Source: JAQVEM01 sp964601205 (GTDB lineage Bacteria; Actinomycetota; Humimicrobiia; Humimicrobiales; Humimicrobiaceae). Taken from it: 58,636 bases of DNA. Numbering within the stretch: the first letter of the stretch is position 1; each line of letters starts with the position of its first letter. A program made the translations under genes and the position numbers. Shown piece after piece: positions 1 through 8,203 of this stretch. Location of the stretch: contig CAZRML010000015.1 of NCBI GenBank assembly GCA_964601205.1, positions 1 to 58,636 of the forward strand, read 5' to 3'. The notes under the pieces are model-generated. The model had not been told where the DNA came from. It saw only the letters and a list, made by a program, of their open reading frames with translations, and did no database searches.

Positions 1-39
1 TATAATATTATAATGTTAAAATTAATTGATATATTAAAG

Positions 40-116
40 TGGTGTCCCTGGGCAGATTCGAACTGCCGACACCAGGATTAGGAATCCTGTGCTCTATCCT
101 TCTGAGCTACAGGGAC
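40..116 (-). tRNA. tRNA-Arg (anticodon CCT)
   Basis: On the minus strand the sequence folds as a full cloverleaf. The acceptor GTCCCTG pairs with CAGGGAC, followed by discriminator A and an encoded CCA (plus-strand TGG at 40-42). The D arm is GCTC/GAGC, the anticodon stem CAGGA/TCCTG encloses loop TTCCTAA (anticodon CCT), and the T arm is GGCAG/CTGCC with TTCGAAT. It reads the rare AGG arginine codon. It lies 12 bp downstream of ddl on the same strand. Confidence 0.96.
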
Positions 117-128
117 ACATATACACTT

Positions 129-1064
129 TTAGAGGGACATCTTTATTATCTCATCTACAAGTTCTTCAAAGGACATCCCCGCTTCTCTGGCTGCCATGGG
201 AAGAAGGCTGGTATCCGTCATGCCCGGAGAAGTGTTCAGCTCCAGAACATAAGGGATTTTTTCTTTTCTGTCAAGGATAATATCCACACGGGAAAGTTTG
301 CTGCAATTCAGGGCGTTATGAACCGCTATTGCGGTTTCTTTTACTTTTTTTTCTTCAGAAGAGGATAATCTTGCAGGGACGAAATAATCTGTCTGGCCTA
401 TGTTGGTTCTTGATTCAAAATCAAAAAATTTCTTTTCAGGCACAATCTCAACTACGGGAAGAGTTCTGGGTTTTTCTTTGCCTATGATACTTACTGCAAG
501 CTCAATGCCGTCAATAAATTTTTCAAGTATTACCTTTTTGCTGTAACTTAAGGCATAAATTATTGCTTCGGTTAAGTCTTCCTTATTGTTTACGATTTTT
601 ATGCCGAGGGCAGACCCCTGCGCCGAGGGTTTTACTACCATTGGAAGGCCTATTCTTTTTATTATAAAAGGAAGCAGTTTTGATGACCCGAGCTCCCTGA
701 ATGAACTGGTGTTCAGGAAATAAAAGGGCGGGGTCGGTATTTTTTGATTTTCAAATATTTGTTTTGAAATTATTTTATCAAAGCTTAAAATATTGGGATA
801 TACACCCGGTCCGGTATAAGGGATATCCAGCACCTCTAAAATTTCCTGTATGGTGCCGTCTTCGCCATCTTTTCCGTGCAGGGCGATATATGCAAGGTTA
901 ATTTTTTCAGAACTCAGATTGTTCACTATGGATTCATCAATATCCATTTTTATTACGTTGTATCCAAGTTTTCTCAGGGCATTTGAAATTTTCTCGCCAC
1001 TTTTTATGGAAAATTCTCTTTCCAGGGACCTGCCTCCCATGAGCACAGCAATATTTTTTTTCAT
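129..1064 (-). CDS. ddl: D-alanine--D-alanine ligase
   Basis: ATP-grasp ligase that makes D-Ala-D-Ala for peptidoglycan in the cytoplasm. The N-terminal MGGRSLEREFS, the HGKDGEDGTIQ motif, the ATP-site KPSAQGSALGI and the C-terminal ELNTSPGMTDTSLLP metal/substrate loop are all present, and the ~311 aa length is normal. I place the start at the ATG at 1064 because GAGAG lies 8 nt upstream of it. A longer frame to 1079 would contain that ribosome-binding site and lacks one of its own. It is the second gene of a minus-strand operon, ~36 bp after the aminotransferase, with the tRNA-Arg just downstream. Its presence means the organism makes a normal murein wall. Family assignment is secure. Confidence 0.95.
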   Translation of the reverse strand: MKKNIAVLMGGRSLEREFSIKSGEKISNALRKLGYNVIKMDIDESIVNNLSSEKINLAYIALHGKDGEDGTIQEILEVLDIPYTGPGVYPNILSFDKIISKQIFENQKIPTPPFYFLNTSSFRELGSSKLLPFIIKRIGLPMVVKPSAQGSALGIKIVNNKEDLTEAIIYALSYSKKVILEKFIDGIELAVSIIGKEKPRTLPVVEIVPEKKFFDFESRTNIGQTDYFVPARLSSSEEKKVKETAIAVHNALNCSKLSRVDIILDRKEKIPYVLELNTSPGMTDTSLLPMAAREAGMSFEELVDEIIKMSL

Positions 1065-1100
1065 TTTCATCACTCTCATATAGATATTATAACAATATTA

Positions 1101-2351
1101 TTATTTAAAGCTTTTATATAGTTTAATTTTTTCTTTTATTATCCCGGCTAAAATTTTAATTCCTTTTTGTATTCTATCAGTATCTTCGGTACAGTAGGCA
1201 AGTCTTGCTTCATTTAATCCTCTATTGTCTGCATAAAAGCCGCTGCCGGGTACAAAAGCAACTTTATTTCTTACTGCGTCTGCCAGGATTTCTTTGGTAT
1301 TAAGGAAATCCTGGATTTTTAGCCATATAAAAAATCCGCCCACTGGTCTTGACCACTCTGTACCCCGGGGGAAATTCTCCTCAAGGCTGCTAAGCATGGC
1401 ATCTCTTCTTTTAGAATATATGCTTTTAAATCTTTCTATGTTTTCCTGCCATGATGGGTCTGAAAAATATTCGTAGGCAATTCTCTGGGAGAGAGCGCTC
1501 ACACAGAGTATGGTGGACTGGACTCCGAGTATTATTTTTTCCAGAATAGGGTGAGGCGCAACAATCCAGCCTATCCTCAGCCCGGGAGCAAGAAGTTTTG
1601 ACAGGGTGCACAGATAAATTACATTACGGTTGTCTCCATTTATGTCAAGTTCTTTTATGGTAGGTATAGGCCTGCCCTCAAATCTCAGCATGCCGTAGGG
1701 GTTATCCTCCAGTATTATGGTTTTATATTTTTTTGCCAGTTCCAGAACTTTTTTTCTGCGCTCGAGGGTTAAGGTTACCCCGGAGGGATTGGAAAAGTTT
1801 GGAACCAGGTATATAAATTTGACTACAACTCCTTCTTTTTTGAACTCTTTTAATTTTTCTTCCAGAATGGACACATCTATTCCATGCTTATCAACAGGTA
1901 TGCCTGTTATTTTTGCCTCGTAGGAGTTAAATGAATTTAGTGCCCCTGTATATGAAGGAGCTTCTGTAATTATAACGTCACCGGGGTTTATAAAAATCTT
2001 GGATAATAAATCCAGGGCATGCTGGCTGCCGGTGGTGGTAATAATGTCTTCTTCTACTGTATCCACCCCTTCCAGTTTCATTACTTCAATTAATTTAGTT
2101 TTAAGCGGGTAGTAACCATCGGAACCACTGTACTGAAGGCTTACGGCTCCATCCGTTTTTATTATTCTCCTTATATATTTTTCCAGCCTTTCAAAACTTA
2201 AAGCCCTTACTTCGGGCAGCCCCCCTGAAAAAGATATTATATCCGGTCTTGCGGACAGGGAGAGTAAATCTCTAATTTCGGAAGAAACCATATATTTTGT
2301 TCGGCTTGAATAGAGATGTTTCCAGTAATCAAATGTAATTTTTTTACTCAT
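1101..2351 (-). CDS. PLP-dependent aminotransferase, fold type I (LysN/MocR-like)
   Basis: A 416-aa class I/II aminotransferase. It has the substrate-loop motif FSGGLPE (~41-47), LQYSGSDGYYPLK (~72-84), NFSNPSGVTLT (~185-195), the PLP-ring Asp216 in ILEDNPYG, the Schiff-base Lys252 in TLSKLLAPGLRIGW, and a C-terminal Arg in EARLAYC. This arrangement matches the 2-aminoadipate/branched-chain/aromatic aminotransferase subgroup (LysN, ARO8-like, MocR catalytic domain). No GntR DNA-binding domain is fused. It is first in an operon with ddl and diverges from the acetyltransferase gene at 2519. The exact amino donor cannot be read from sequence; supply of an amino acid for wall or lysine metabolism is only inferred from the neighbour. 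Confidence 0.88.
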   Translation of the reverse strand: MSKKITFDYWKHLYSSRTKYMVSSEIRDLLSLSARPDIISFSGGLPEVRALSFERLEKYIRRIIKTDGAVSLQYSGSDGYYPLKTKLIEVMKLEGVDTVEEDIITTTGSQHALDLLSKIFINPGDVIITEAPSYTGALNSFNSYEAKITGIPVDKHGIDVSILEEKLKEFKKEGVVVKFIYLVPNFSNPSGVTLTLERRKKVLELAKKYKTIILEDNPYGMLRFEGRPIPTIKELDINGDNRNVIYLCTLSKLLAPGLRIGWIVAPHPILEKIILGVQSTILCVSALSQRIAYEYFSDPSWQENIERFKSIYSKRRDAMLSSLEENFPRGTEWSRPVGGFFIWLKIQDFLNTKEILADAVRNKVAFVPGSGFYADNRGLNEARLAYCTEDTDRIQKGIKILAGIIKEKIKLYKSFK

Positions 2352-2518
2352 TAATTCAGGCTGTGGAATGGATTTTAATATTATTACGTTTAAAATATTT
2401 AATATATATTAAAAACTTTAAAAGTTCAAAAAGATTTTGAAAGTTTAAACAATTATTTATAGTGTTATAATTATAAAACGAAAATTTTAAAAGATTTTTT
2501 AAAATCATTTTTATTTTT

Positions 2519-3229
2519 ATGAACCTAAATTTAAAAATTAAGAGCCTTTCATTCAGGCAATTAAAAAAGATAAAATTGGATTATCCACAGTGTGATTACT
2601 GGTTTGATTGTGAGCAAATTAGTTTTTTCAGGGAGCTTACAGGAATAAGAAATATAGTGGAGCTAAGAGGGCTTTTGAATGGGAGCGTTTTTAGAAAAAA
2701 TAATAAAAGAGATGAAAATAAAATTATTTCATTTAAGATTAACGGGGGCATAGTCAAAGGCGCTTTTGCCGGCGACAGGTGCGTGGGGATTATCCTGGCA
2801 GGGAATTCCTGCCTTTTCCCCAGGCTTAGGAATTTTAATGTTTTTCCTCCTGATTTTAAAAGTGTTTTTATCGGATGCATCAATGTAATTCCTGAATATA
2901 AAGAAATGGGTGTTGATAAGAGGCTTTTAATTGAAGTTGAAAAAGAACTTATAAAGAAAAAGGTAGGGGCAATAGAGTCTATTGGCAGGAGGATGGATGA
3001 TGATCTGGATGATGATGAGTATGAAAACAGCCCGTTTATTCCTTTTAAGTTTCTTATAAATAATGGTTTCTACTTAAAGAAAAATGACCCTGCCTACCCG
3101 CTTTTGAGGCTGGATTTAAAAAACATAGCATTTGATCCGGCGGGTGATAAAATACCGGTAGGAAAAGTAGCCTTTGAGAGGGATACAGGCGGTCCTTTTT
3201 TAGTTGTAAAGGCCAGGCGGGATAAGTAA
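2519..3229 (+). CDS. GNAT-family N-acetyltransferase-like protein
   Basis: A 236-aa protein whose central part reads as a GNAT fold: a beta-strand pair KGAFAGDRCVGIILAG, then FIGCINVIPEYKEMGVDKRLLIEVEKELIKKK, which has the acetyl-CoA pyrophosphate-loop pattern (Q/R-x-x-G-x-G/A) in weakened form (EYKEMGVDKRL). An acidic patch MDDDLDDDEYEN follows, then PFKFLINNGFYLKKND, typical of the last GNAT strand region. The substrate is unknown. It stands alone, divergent from the aminotransferase, with an AT-rich shared upstream region that contains TTATAATTATAA. The degenerate CoA loop leaves open that it is a non-catalytic relative. Confidence 0.7.
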   Translation: MNLNLKIKSLSFRQLKKIKLDYPQCDYWFDCEQISFFRELTGIRNIVELRGLLNGSVFRKNNKRDENKIISFKINGGIVKGAFAGDRCVGIILAGNSCLFPRLRNFNVFPPDFKSVFIGCINVIPEYKEMGVDKRLLIEVEKELIKKKVGAIESIGRRMDDDLDDDEYENSPFIPFKFLINNGFYLKKNDPAYPLLRLDLKNIAFDPAGDKIPVGKVAFERDTGGPFLVVKARRDK

Positions 3230-3251
3230 AAAAATAGGTAAGGAATTTTGA

Positions 3252-3280
3252 TAGACAAAATAAATTAATTGTGCTAACAT
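3252..3280 (+). promoter_or_regulatory. Candidate sigma-A promoter of the T-box transcript
   Basis: TAGACA (3252-3257), a 17-bp spacer and TAACAT (3275-3280). The predicted transcript would start near 3287, about 50 nt ahead of T-box stem I. The same TAACAT -10 sequence occurs in front of rpmE. Confidence 0.45.
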
Positions 3281-3334
3281 TCATAATTCAAATAAAAATG
3301 TTTGTTTGATAAGTTAAATATTTTTATAAAACCG

Positions 3335-3640
3335 GTGATCAGAAATAGTAAGCACTGCAAGCAGCATACAGAGAGCCGCTGAAGCTGAGAAAGCGGCTGC
3401 CAGGCTGGTGTCTGAATGGGTCTGTGAGGTTTCTGGCTCAAATCTTTTTTAAATAGAGAGTAAGCCAGAACGGCTTCCTCCGTTATCACAGGATAGGATA
3501 TTATCAGGTATCTAAATATTTTAAGTGCACATTAATACAGGTATGCAGTATAGTTTTTAATGTGAATAAGAGTGGCACCGCGGGAATTCAACCTCTCGTC
3601 TCTACAGGTTATTATGTAGTGATGGAGAGGTTTTTTATAT
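3335..3640 (+). promoter_or_regulatory. T-box riboswitch, tryptophan-specific (specifier TGG)
   Basis: A complete T-box leader. Stem I closes with CAGAAA (3340-3345) against TTTCTG (3430-3435). Its distal part has the conserved CAGAGAGCCG ... GCTGAGA ... GCGGCTG. The specifier strand reads TGAA-TGG (TGG at 3417-3419), i.e. the Trp codon. The T-box core AGTGGCACCGCGG (3571-3583) carries TGGC, complementary to the GCCA end of tRNA-Trp (discriminator G). An intrinsic terminator follows: AACCTCTC (3590-3597) with GAGAGGTT (3625-3632), inner stem CTACA/TGTAG, then six T (3631-3636). Uncharged tRNA-Trp should favour antitermination and expression of the TrpB2 gene 70 bp downstream. Confidence 0.95.
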
Positions 3641-3708
3641 TATGGGGCAGGTAATAAAAAAATTAAATATTAAAATCAATTAGTCAGGTTTAAAGAAAGG
3701 AGAATAAA

Positions 3709-5070
3709 ATGGAAAAAAGGACCAAGTTCGTACTGGACGAGGAAGAGATACCAAGGCAATGGTATAATATACAGGCAGACTTACCCAAACCTCTTCCGCC
3801 GGCTCTGCACCCGATTACCGGAAAACCCCTGGTTCCTGATGATTTAGCACCGCTATTTCCCATGGAGCTAATAAAACAGGAAGTTAGCACAGAGCGCTGG
3901 ATTGATATCCCCGATGAAGTAAGGGAAGTTTATAAATTATGGAGGCCAACAACTCTGTTCAGGGCACACAGACTGGAGAAGGTGCTGGATACCCCTGCGA
4001 AGATTTTCTATAAATACGAGGGGTCAAGCCCACCGGGGAGCCACAAGCCAAATACTGCTGTGGCTCAGGCTTATTACAATAAAAAAGAAGGCATCAATCG
4101 CATTACCACCGAAACCGGAGCAGGGCAATGGGGAAGCGCCCTTTCTTTTGCCGGCGCATGCTTTGATATCGAAATCAAAGTTTACATGGTAGCAATAAGC
4201 TATTATCAAAAGCCTTATCGGAAGATAATGATGGAAACGTGGGGCGGTAAGTGCGTACCCAGCCCGAGCAAGGATACCAAAGTGGGAAGGGACATGCTTG
4301 AAAGGGACCCGGATTGCCCGGGAAGCCTGGGACTGGCAATTAGTGAAGCCGTAGAAGATGCCGTTAGCCGTGATGATACGCATTATGCACTCGGCAGCGT
4401 GCTTAACCATGTTCTTCTGCACCAGACTATAAATGGCCTGGAAGCAAAGAAACTGATGGAAAAAGCAGGTGAGTATCCCGATATTATTGTAGGATGTGTT
4501 GGCGGGGGTTCAAACTTTGCCGGTCTTTTCCTGCCATTTGTAAGGGATAAGATTGAGGGCAAAAAACCTGATTTACGGATAATAAATGTAGAGCCAACAG
4601 CAACACCTACTATGACCAGGGGACCTTATGCCTATGATTACGGCGATACGGCAAAACTTGCCCCTATCATAAAGATGTACACTCTGGGGCATGACTTTAT
4701 ACCCGCACCCATTCATGCAGGCGGGCTTCGTTACCATGGAATGGCGCCAATAATATGTCATCTGGCTGACCTTGGTTTTGTAGAAGCAACGGCTGTTCCC
4801 CAGCTTCCTACGTTTGAGGCGGGGATAACTTTTGCCCGTTCCGAGGGAATCATAAGTGCTCCGGAAACAGACCATTGTATCAAGGTAGGTATCGACGAAG
4901 CATTAAAGTGCCGTGAAACGGGAGAGGCAAAAACTATACTCATAGCCCACAGCGGGCACGGTCATGTGGATATGCCTGCGTATGACGCATATCTATCGGG
5001 TAAGCTGGTGGATTATGAGTATCCGAAGAAGAAAATAGAGGAAGCACTGAGTAAGTTGCCGAAGGTTTAG
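3709..5070 (+). CDS. trpB: Tryptophan synthase beta chain, TrpB2 type
   Basis: PLP enzyme that condenses indole with L-serine to tryptophan. At 453 aa it is longer than TrpB1 (~400), with the N-terminal extension IPRQWYNIQADLP typical of the TrpB2 subgroup. The PLP lysine lies in GSHKPNTA (~109-116); the glycine loop CVGGGSNFAG binds PLP phosphate; HAGGLRYHG and the C-terminal AHSGHGHVD complete the site. The RBS AAAGGAG lies just upstream. It is monocistronic between a Trp T-box and a strong terminator, with no trpA or other trp genes nearby. TrpB2 enzymes are thought to work without TrpA, salvaging indole or using phosphoserine, and Trp-specific control fits that. Family and regulation are firm; the physiological serine donor is not. 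Confidence 0.94.
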   Translation: MEKRTKFVLDEEEIPRQWYNIQADLPKPLPPALHPITGKPLVPDDLAPLFPMELIKQEVSTERWIDIPDEVREVYKLWRPTTLFRAHRLEKVLDTPAKIFYKYEGSSPPGSHKPNTAVAQAYYNKKEGINRITTETGAGQWGSALSFAGACFDIEIKVYMVAISYYQKPYRKIMMETWGGKCVPSPSKDTKVGRDMLERDPDCPGSLGLAISEAVEDAVSRDDTHYALGSVLNHVLLHQTINGLEAKKLMEKAGEYPDIIVGCVGGGSNFAGLFLPFVRDKIEGKKPDLRIINVEPTATPTMTRGPYAYDYGDTAKLAPIIKMYTLGHDFIPAPIHAGGLRYHGMAPIICHLADLGFVEATAVPQLPTFEAGITFARSEGIISAPETDHCIKVGIDEALKCRETGEAKTILIAHSGHGHVDMPAYDAYLSGKLVDYEYPKKKIEEALSKLPKV

Positions 5071-5093
5071 CAGTGTACCAGTAATATTGTCCG

Positions 5094-5130
5094 GTGGAGG
5101 GATCTTAATCCTAAGATCCCTCCACTTTTC
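5094..5130 (+). terminator. Rho-independent terminator of the trpB2 gene
   Basis: GTGGAGGGATCTTA (5094-5107) pairs perfectly with TAAGATCCCTCCAC (5112-5125) around loop ATCC, followed by TTTTCTTT. It sits 24 bp after the trpB stop codon. Confidence 0.93.
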
Positions 5131-5631
5131 TTTAAAAAGTTACCTTAAAACTTATCATACTATATAAAACTTTTTTATATATTGTTTTAAAGTCTATCAT
5201 CAGAAATAGCAAATAAAAAAGTTAGATAGTTCATACTAAAAATTTCTACTTGATTTTTTTCTATTTACTCTATATATTAGAATAAAATTTCATTTTGAAT
5301 TAGTAAGGGCATAAATAAGAGGGTTTCTCCAAATTAATCATGTCTCAAGTTTCTAAAAATATTATTTTATAAGCTTGATTTATATATTTAAGACAGTTTT
5401 TTAACCTGAAATAAATAGAACAAAAAAATCCTTTTTAAAATATATTTGGTAGCTTAGAAAAAACAATGGTATATAGTTAATCAGGTAGGGTTTGACCTGA
5501 CTTTTTAAATAATATCCTGTTATATCTGCTAAATAAAATATCAGGCGGAATTTTAATAGGTTATAAACATTAGAAAAGAAATCAGTGATTTAAATAAGAA
5601 AGGAGCCCGACTACGAAAGGAGTATCTATAA
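5131..5631 (+). other. Non-coding AT-rich leader region upstream of rho
   Basis: About 500 bp with no convincing gene. The one clear structure is a small intrinsic-terminator-like hairpin at 5481-5506 (listed separately). Two GAAAGGAG ribosome-binding sequences lie near 5600 and 5617; the second is placed to start rho. Promoter boxes could not be assigned with confidence. Confidence 0.6.
5481..5506 (+). terminator. Candidate attenuator/terminator in the rho leader
   Basis: TCAGGT (5481-5486) pairs with ACCTGA (5495-5500) around an 8-nt loop and is followed by CTTTTT (5501-5506). It lies 125 bp ahead of the rho start with no gene between, so it may attenuate rho or end a small leader RNA. The stem is only 6 bp. 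Confidence 0.5.
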
Positions 5632-7089
5632 ATGGATAAATTAGAGGAGCTAAACAGGGAATTTCTTGATGGCAGGGTTCTGGCCGATTTGAAAGTAATT
5701 GCAAGGCAGCTTGACATTCAGGGAATTTCAAAATTAAAGAAAGAAGAATTGATACAGAAAATACTGGAAGAAGTATCTAATAATGGCATGGAATCTACCA
5801 TATCCCCGCCGGAGGAAAGCACTGTAGCCAAAAAAGAAACTGAGGAAAGAGCTTTTGAAGCTGGGATGAAAGAAAAAGAGGAGCCAGTAGAATCAGTAGA
5901 AAAAAAGATGGGAGAAAGGGCCAGAAGAAAACCTCGCAAAAAAGAGGAATTTGAACTATATAAGGAGAGAATGAAAGGAATACTGGATATACTGGCCGAC
6001 GGTTACGGGTTTTTGAGAACCAGCGGGTATCTTGCCGGTCAAAATGATATATATGTTTCCCAGTCACAGATTAGAAGATTTCGCCTGAGGCAGGGGGATG
6101 AAGTATACGGGCAGGTCCGTCCGCCGAAAGAAAGCGAGAAATACAATGCTTTGCTCAGGATAGAGAAGGTAAACGGGGAAGACCCCGAATTTATAAGGGG
6201 AAGGGTTCCCTTTGAAAAATTGACTCCTGTATATCCTATGGACAGGCTGAGACTGGAAACAGATGAGTCGGATAATATCTCTCCCAGGATAATTGATTTA
6301 ATTGCCCCCATAGGAAAAGGGCAGAGGGGCCTTATTGTATCTCCTCCAAAAGCGGGCAAGACAACTATATTAAAGGACCTTGCCAATAGCGTTTCTACAA
6401 ATAATCCAGAAGTATATATTATAGTACTTCTTATTGATGAGAGGCCCGAGGAAGTAACTGATATGGAAAGGTCTGTAAAAGGAGAGGTAATAAGTTCCAC
6501 CTTTGACCAGCCGTCTGATAATCACATACAGGTTGCAGAACTGGTACTTCAGAGGGCAAAAAGGCTGGTTGAGCATGGTAAAGATGTGTTGATACTTCTG
6601 GATAGCATAACCCGTCTGGCGCGGGCTTACAATCTTTCCATTCCCGCAAGTGGAAGGGTTCTATCCGGAGGAGTTGATTCTTCGGCTCTGTTCCCGCCCA
6701 AGAGATTTTTTGGCGCGGCGAGAAATATAGAAGATGGCGGGAGCCTTACCATACTGGCGACCGCATTAATTGACACCGGTAGTAGAATGGATGATGTTAT
6801 ATTTGAAGAATTTAAAGGCACCGGTAATATGGAAATTAATCTTGACAGGAAACTTGCGGATAAGAGAATCTTTCCTGCTATTGATATAACGCGTTCGGGC
6901 ACCAGGAAGGAAGAGCTTCTTATGGATAAAGAAGAGGCGGCTACTGTGTGGAAACTGAGAAGATTAATTTATGAAAAAGAACCCGAAGTAGCTCTGGAAC
7001 AATTGATAGATTACATTAAGAACACGAAATCAAATGGTGATTTTCTAAAAGCGATAAAGGCAAGTTTTGATAAAGAGAAAAAAATGTAA
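5632..7089 (+). CDS. rho: Transcription termination factor Rho
   Basis: Hexameric RNA-dependent ATPase/translocase that releases transcripts. Residues ~15-48 form the Rho N-terminal helical domain (LADLKVIARQLDIQGISKL). A charged linker (~60-108) follows, then the cold-shock-like RNA-binding domain with DGYGFLR and NDIYVSQSQIRRF (~123-150), the P-loop SPPKAGKTT (237-245), Walker B VLILLDS (~319-325) and the SGGVDSSALFPPKRFFGAARN Q/R-loop region. Length 485 aa is normal for Gram-positive Rho with a modest N-terminal insertion. The start is chosen by AAAGGAG 12 nt upstream. The gene heads a conserved block with rpmE, thyX, prfA and prmC. A possible attenuator lies in its leader, which fits known autoregulation of rho. 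Confidence 0.97.
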   Translation: MDKLEELNREFLDGRVLADLKVIARQLDIQGISKLKKEELIQKILEEVSNNGMESTISPPEESTVAKKETEERAFEAGMKEKEEPVESVEKKMGERARRKPRKKEEFELYKERMKGILDILADGYGFLRTSGYLAGQNDIYVSQSQIRRFRLRQGDEVYGQVRPPKESEKYNALLRIEKVNGEDPEFIRGRVPFEKLTPVYPMDRLRLETDESDNISPRIIDLIAPIGKGQRGLIVSPPKAGKTTILKDLANSVSTNNPEVYIIVLLIDERPEEVTDMERSVKGEVISSTFDQPSDNHIQVAELVLQRAKRLVEHGKDVLILLDSITRLARAYNLSIPASGRVLSGGVDSSALFPPKRFFGAARNIEDGGSLTILATALIDTGSRMDDVIFEEFKGTGNMEINLDRKLADKRIFPAIDITRSGTRKEELLMDKEEAATVWKLRRLIYEKEPEVALEQLIDYIKNTKSNGDFLKAIKASFDKEKKM

Positions 7090-7191
7090 AATTTTTTAAT
7101 TTTCTGACTTAAAGAGTTAAGATTCTAATATTTTTTATTCATTATTTAATTTTTATAATTCTATGTAAATAATTATGCCCTCTATTTTATG

Positions 7192-7220
7192 TTTACGATT
7201 GAAGGTATTTGTGTTAACAT
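7192..7220 (+). promoter_or_regulatory. Candidate promoter for rpmE and downstream genes
   Basis: TTTACG (7192-7197), a 17-bp spacer and TAACAT (7215-7220), in the 210-bp gap between rho and rpmE. The -10 box is identical to the one proposed for the T-box transcript. Confidence 0.45.
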
Positions 7221-7299
7221 TTAGGATTTGAAATAATTAAGCAGAATTGAGATAGATAAATTAAAGGATAATAATAATAATAAGTAAGGATTTACAGAA

Positions 7300-7506
7300 A
7301 TGAAGAAAGGCATACATCCAGAATATTATGATTGCACCGTTACCTGTTCCTGTGGAAATACTTTTAAGACCAGGTCAACAAAAAAGGAAATAAGAGTTGA
7401 GATATGCTCAAAATGCCACCCATTTTACACAGGGAAGCAAAAACTGGTTGATTCCGGCGGCAGGGTAGAGAGATTCAAGAAGAGAATGGTAAAATCAAAG
7501 AAGTAA
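7300..7506 (+). CDS. rpmE: 50S ribosomal protein L31
   Basis: Small zinc-type L31 of the large ribosomal subunit, 68 aa. MKKGIHPEYYDCTVTCSCGN carries the first cysteines (C11, C15, C17) and EICSKCHPFYTGKQK the CxxC pair and the conserved HPFYTG signature. The cysteines mark the zinc-containing form rather than the Cys-less YtiA form used during zinc starvation. It lies directly after rho, a classic arrangement, and 13 bp before thyX, so it is probably cotranscribed with the genes that follow. Confidence 0.97.
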   Translation: MKKGIHPEYYDCTVTCSCGNTFKTRSTKKEIRVEICSKCHPFYTGKQKLVDSGGRVERFKKRMVKSKK

Positions 7507-7519
7507 AAGGGGTACTTTT

Positions 7520-8203
7520 ATGAAAGTGAGTCTGATCAGGTATACCCTGGAACCGGAGAAGACAGTGGCTCTGGCTGCAAAGCTCTGTTATTCACCTGTG
7601 GGTGTGGATGAGCTAAGTGACGAGCTCAGCAGAGAACAAATAGAAAAGCTGGTAAGATTCGTGATAAAGAGCGGCCATCACAGCACGGTAGAGCATATAA
7701 GTTTTACTTTTGCGATTGAAGGAGTTTCAAGGGCTCTGACCCACCAGCTGGTAAGGCACAGGATTGCATCATATAACCAGCAGTCTCAGAGATATGTAAA
7801 GCTCGGGGATAATTTTGAGTATATTACCCCGCCTTCAATTTTGAATGATAAGGAAAGCAAAAAAAAGTATGATAAATTAATTTCAGATATACACAATCTC
7901 TATAAGGAGTTTCTTGATAGAGGAATTGAAGCAGAAGATGCGAGGTATATTCTTCCCAATGCCACGGAAACAAAAATAATTGTGTCCATGAATGGGAGGG
8001 AACTTCTGCATTTTTTTACCCTGAGATGCTGCAACAGGGCACAATGGGAAATCAGGGAAATGGCAATAAAAATGTTAAAGCTGGTAAAAAAAGTGGCACC
8101 TGTAGTTTTTGAAACAGCCGGCCCGGCCTGCCTGAGAGGGCGCTGTCCTGAGGGAAAATTTATATGTGACGAACCTCCAAAGGCGAGTGATTTTGATGTC
8201 TGA
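7520..8203 (+). CDS. thyX: FAD-dependent thymidylate synthase
   Basis: Makes dTMP from dUMP with methylene-THF as carbon donor and reduced FAD as hydride source. The ThyX motif RHRxxSxNxxSQR is intact as RHRIASYNQQSQRY (79-92). SGHHSTVEH (~51-59) and the C-terminal RCCNRAQWEIREMA, which contributes to dUMP binding, are also present. Length 227 aa is typical. ThyX regenerates THF directly, which suits an anaerobe with folate-dependent C1 metabolism (see metF and the fol genes in this window). RBS AAAGGGG precedes the ATG. The stop overlaps the next gene by 8 nt, showing translational coupling. Confidence 0.97.
   Translation: MKVSLIRYTLEPEKTVALAAKLCYSPVGVDELSDELSREQIEKLVRFVIKSGHHSTVEHISFTFAIEGVSRALTHQLVRHRIASYNQQSQRYVKLGDNFEYITPPSILNDKESKKKYDKLISDIHNLYKEFLDRGIEAEDARYILPNATETKIIVSMNGRELLHFFTLRCCNRAQWEIREMAIKMLKLVKKVAPVVFETAGPACLRGRCPEGKFICDEPPKASDFDV

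Noticed and set aside
39..368. Plus-strand open frame over the tRNA-Arg and the ddl 3' end
   Set aside because: It runs antisense through a clear tRNA and a conserved gene; no family resemblance.
4024..4422. Long minus-strand frame inside trpB2
   Set aside because: Mirror of a strongly conserved coding region; no ribosome-binding site and no recognisable domain.
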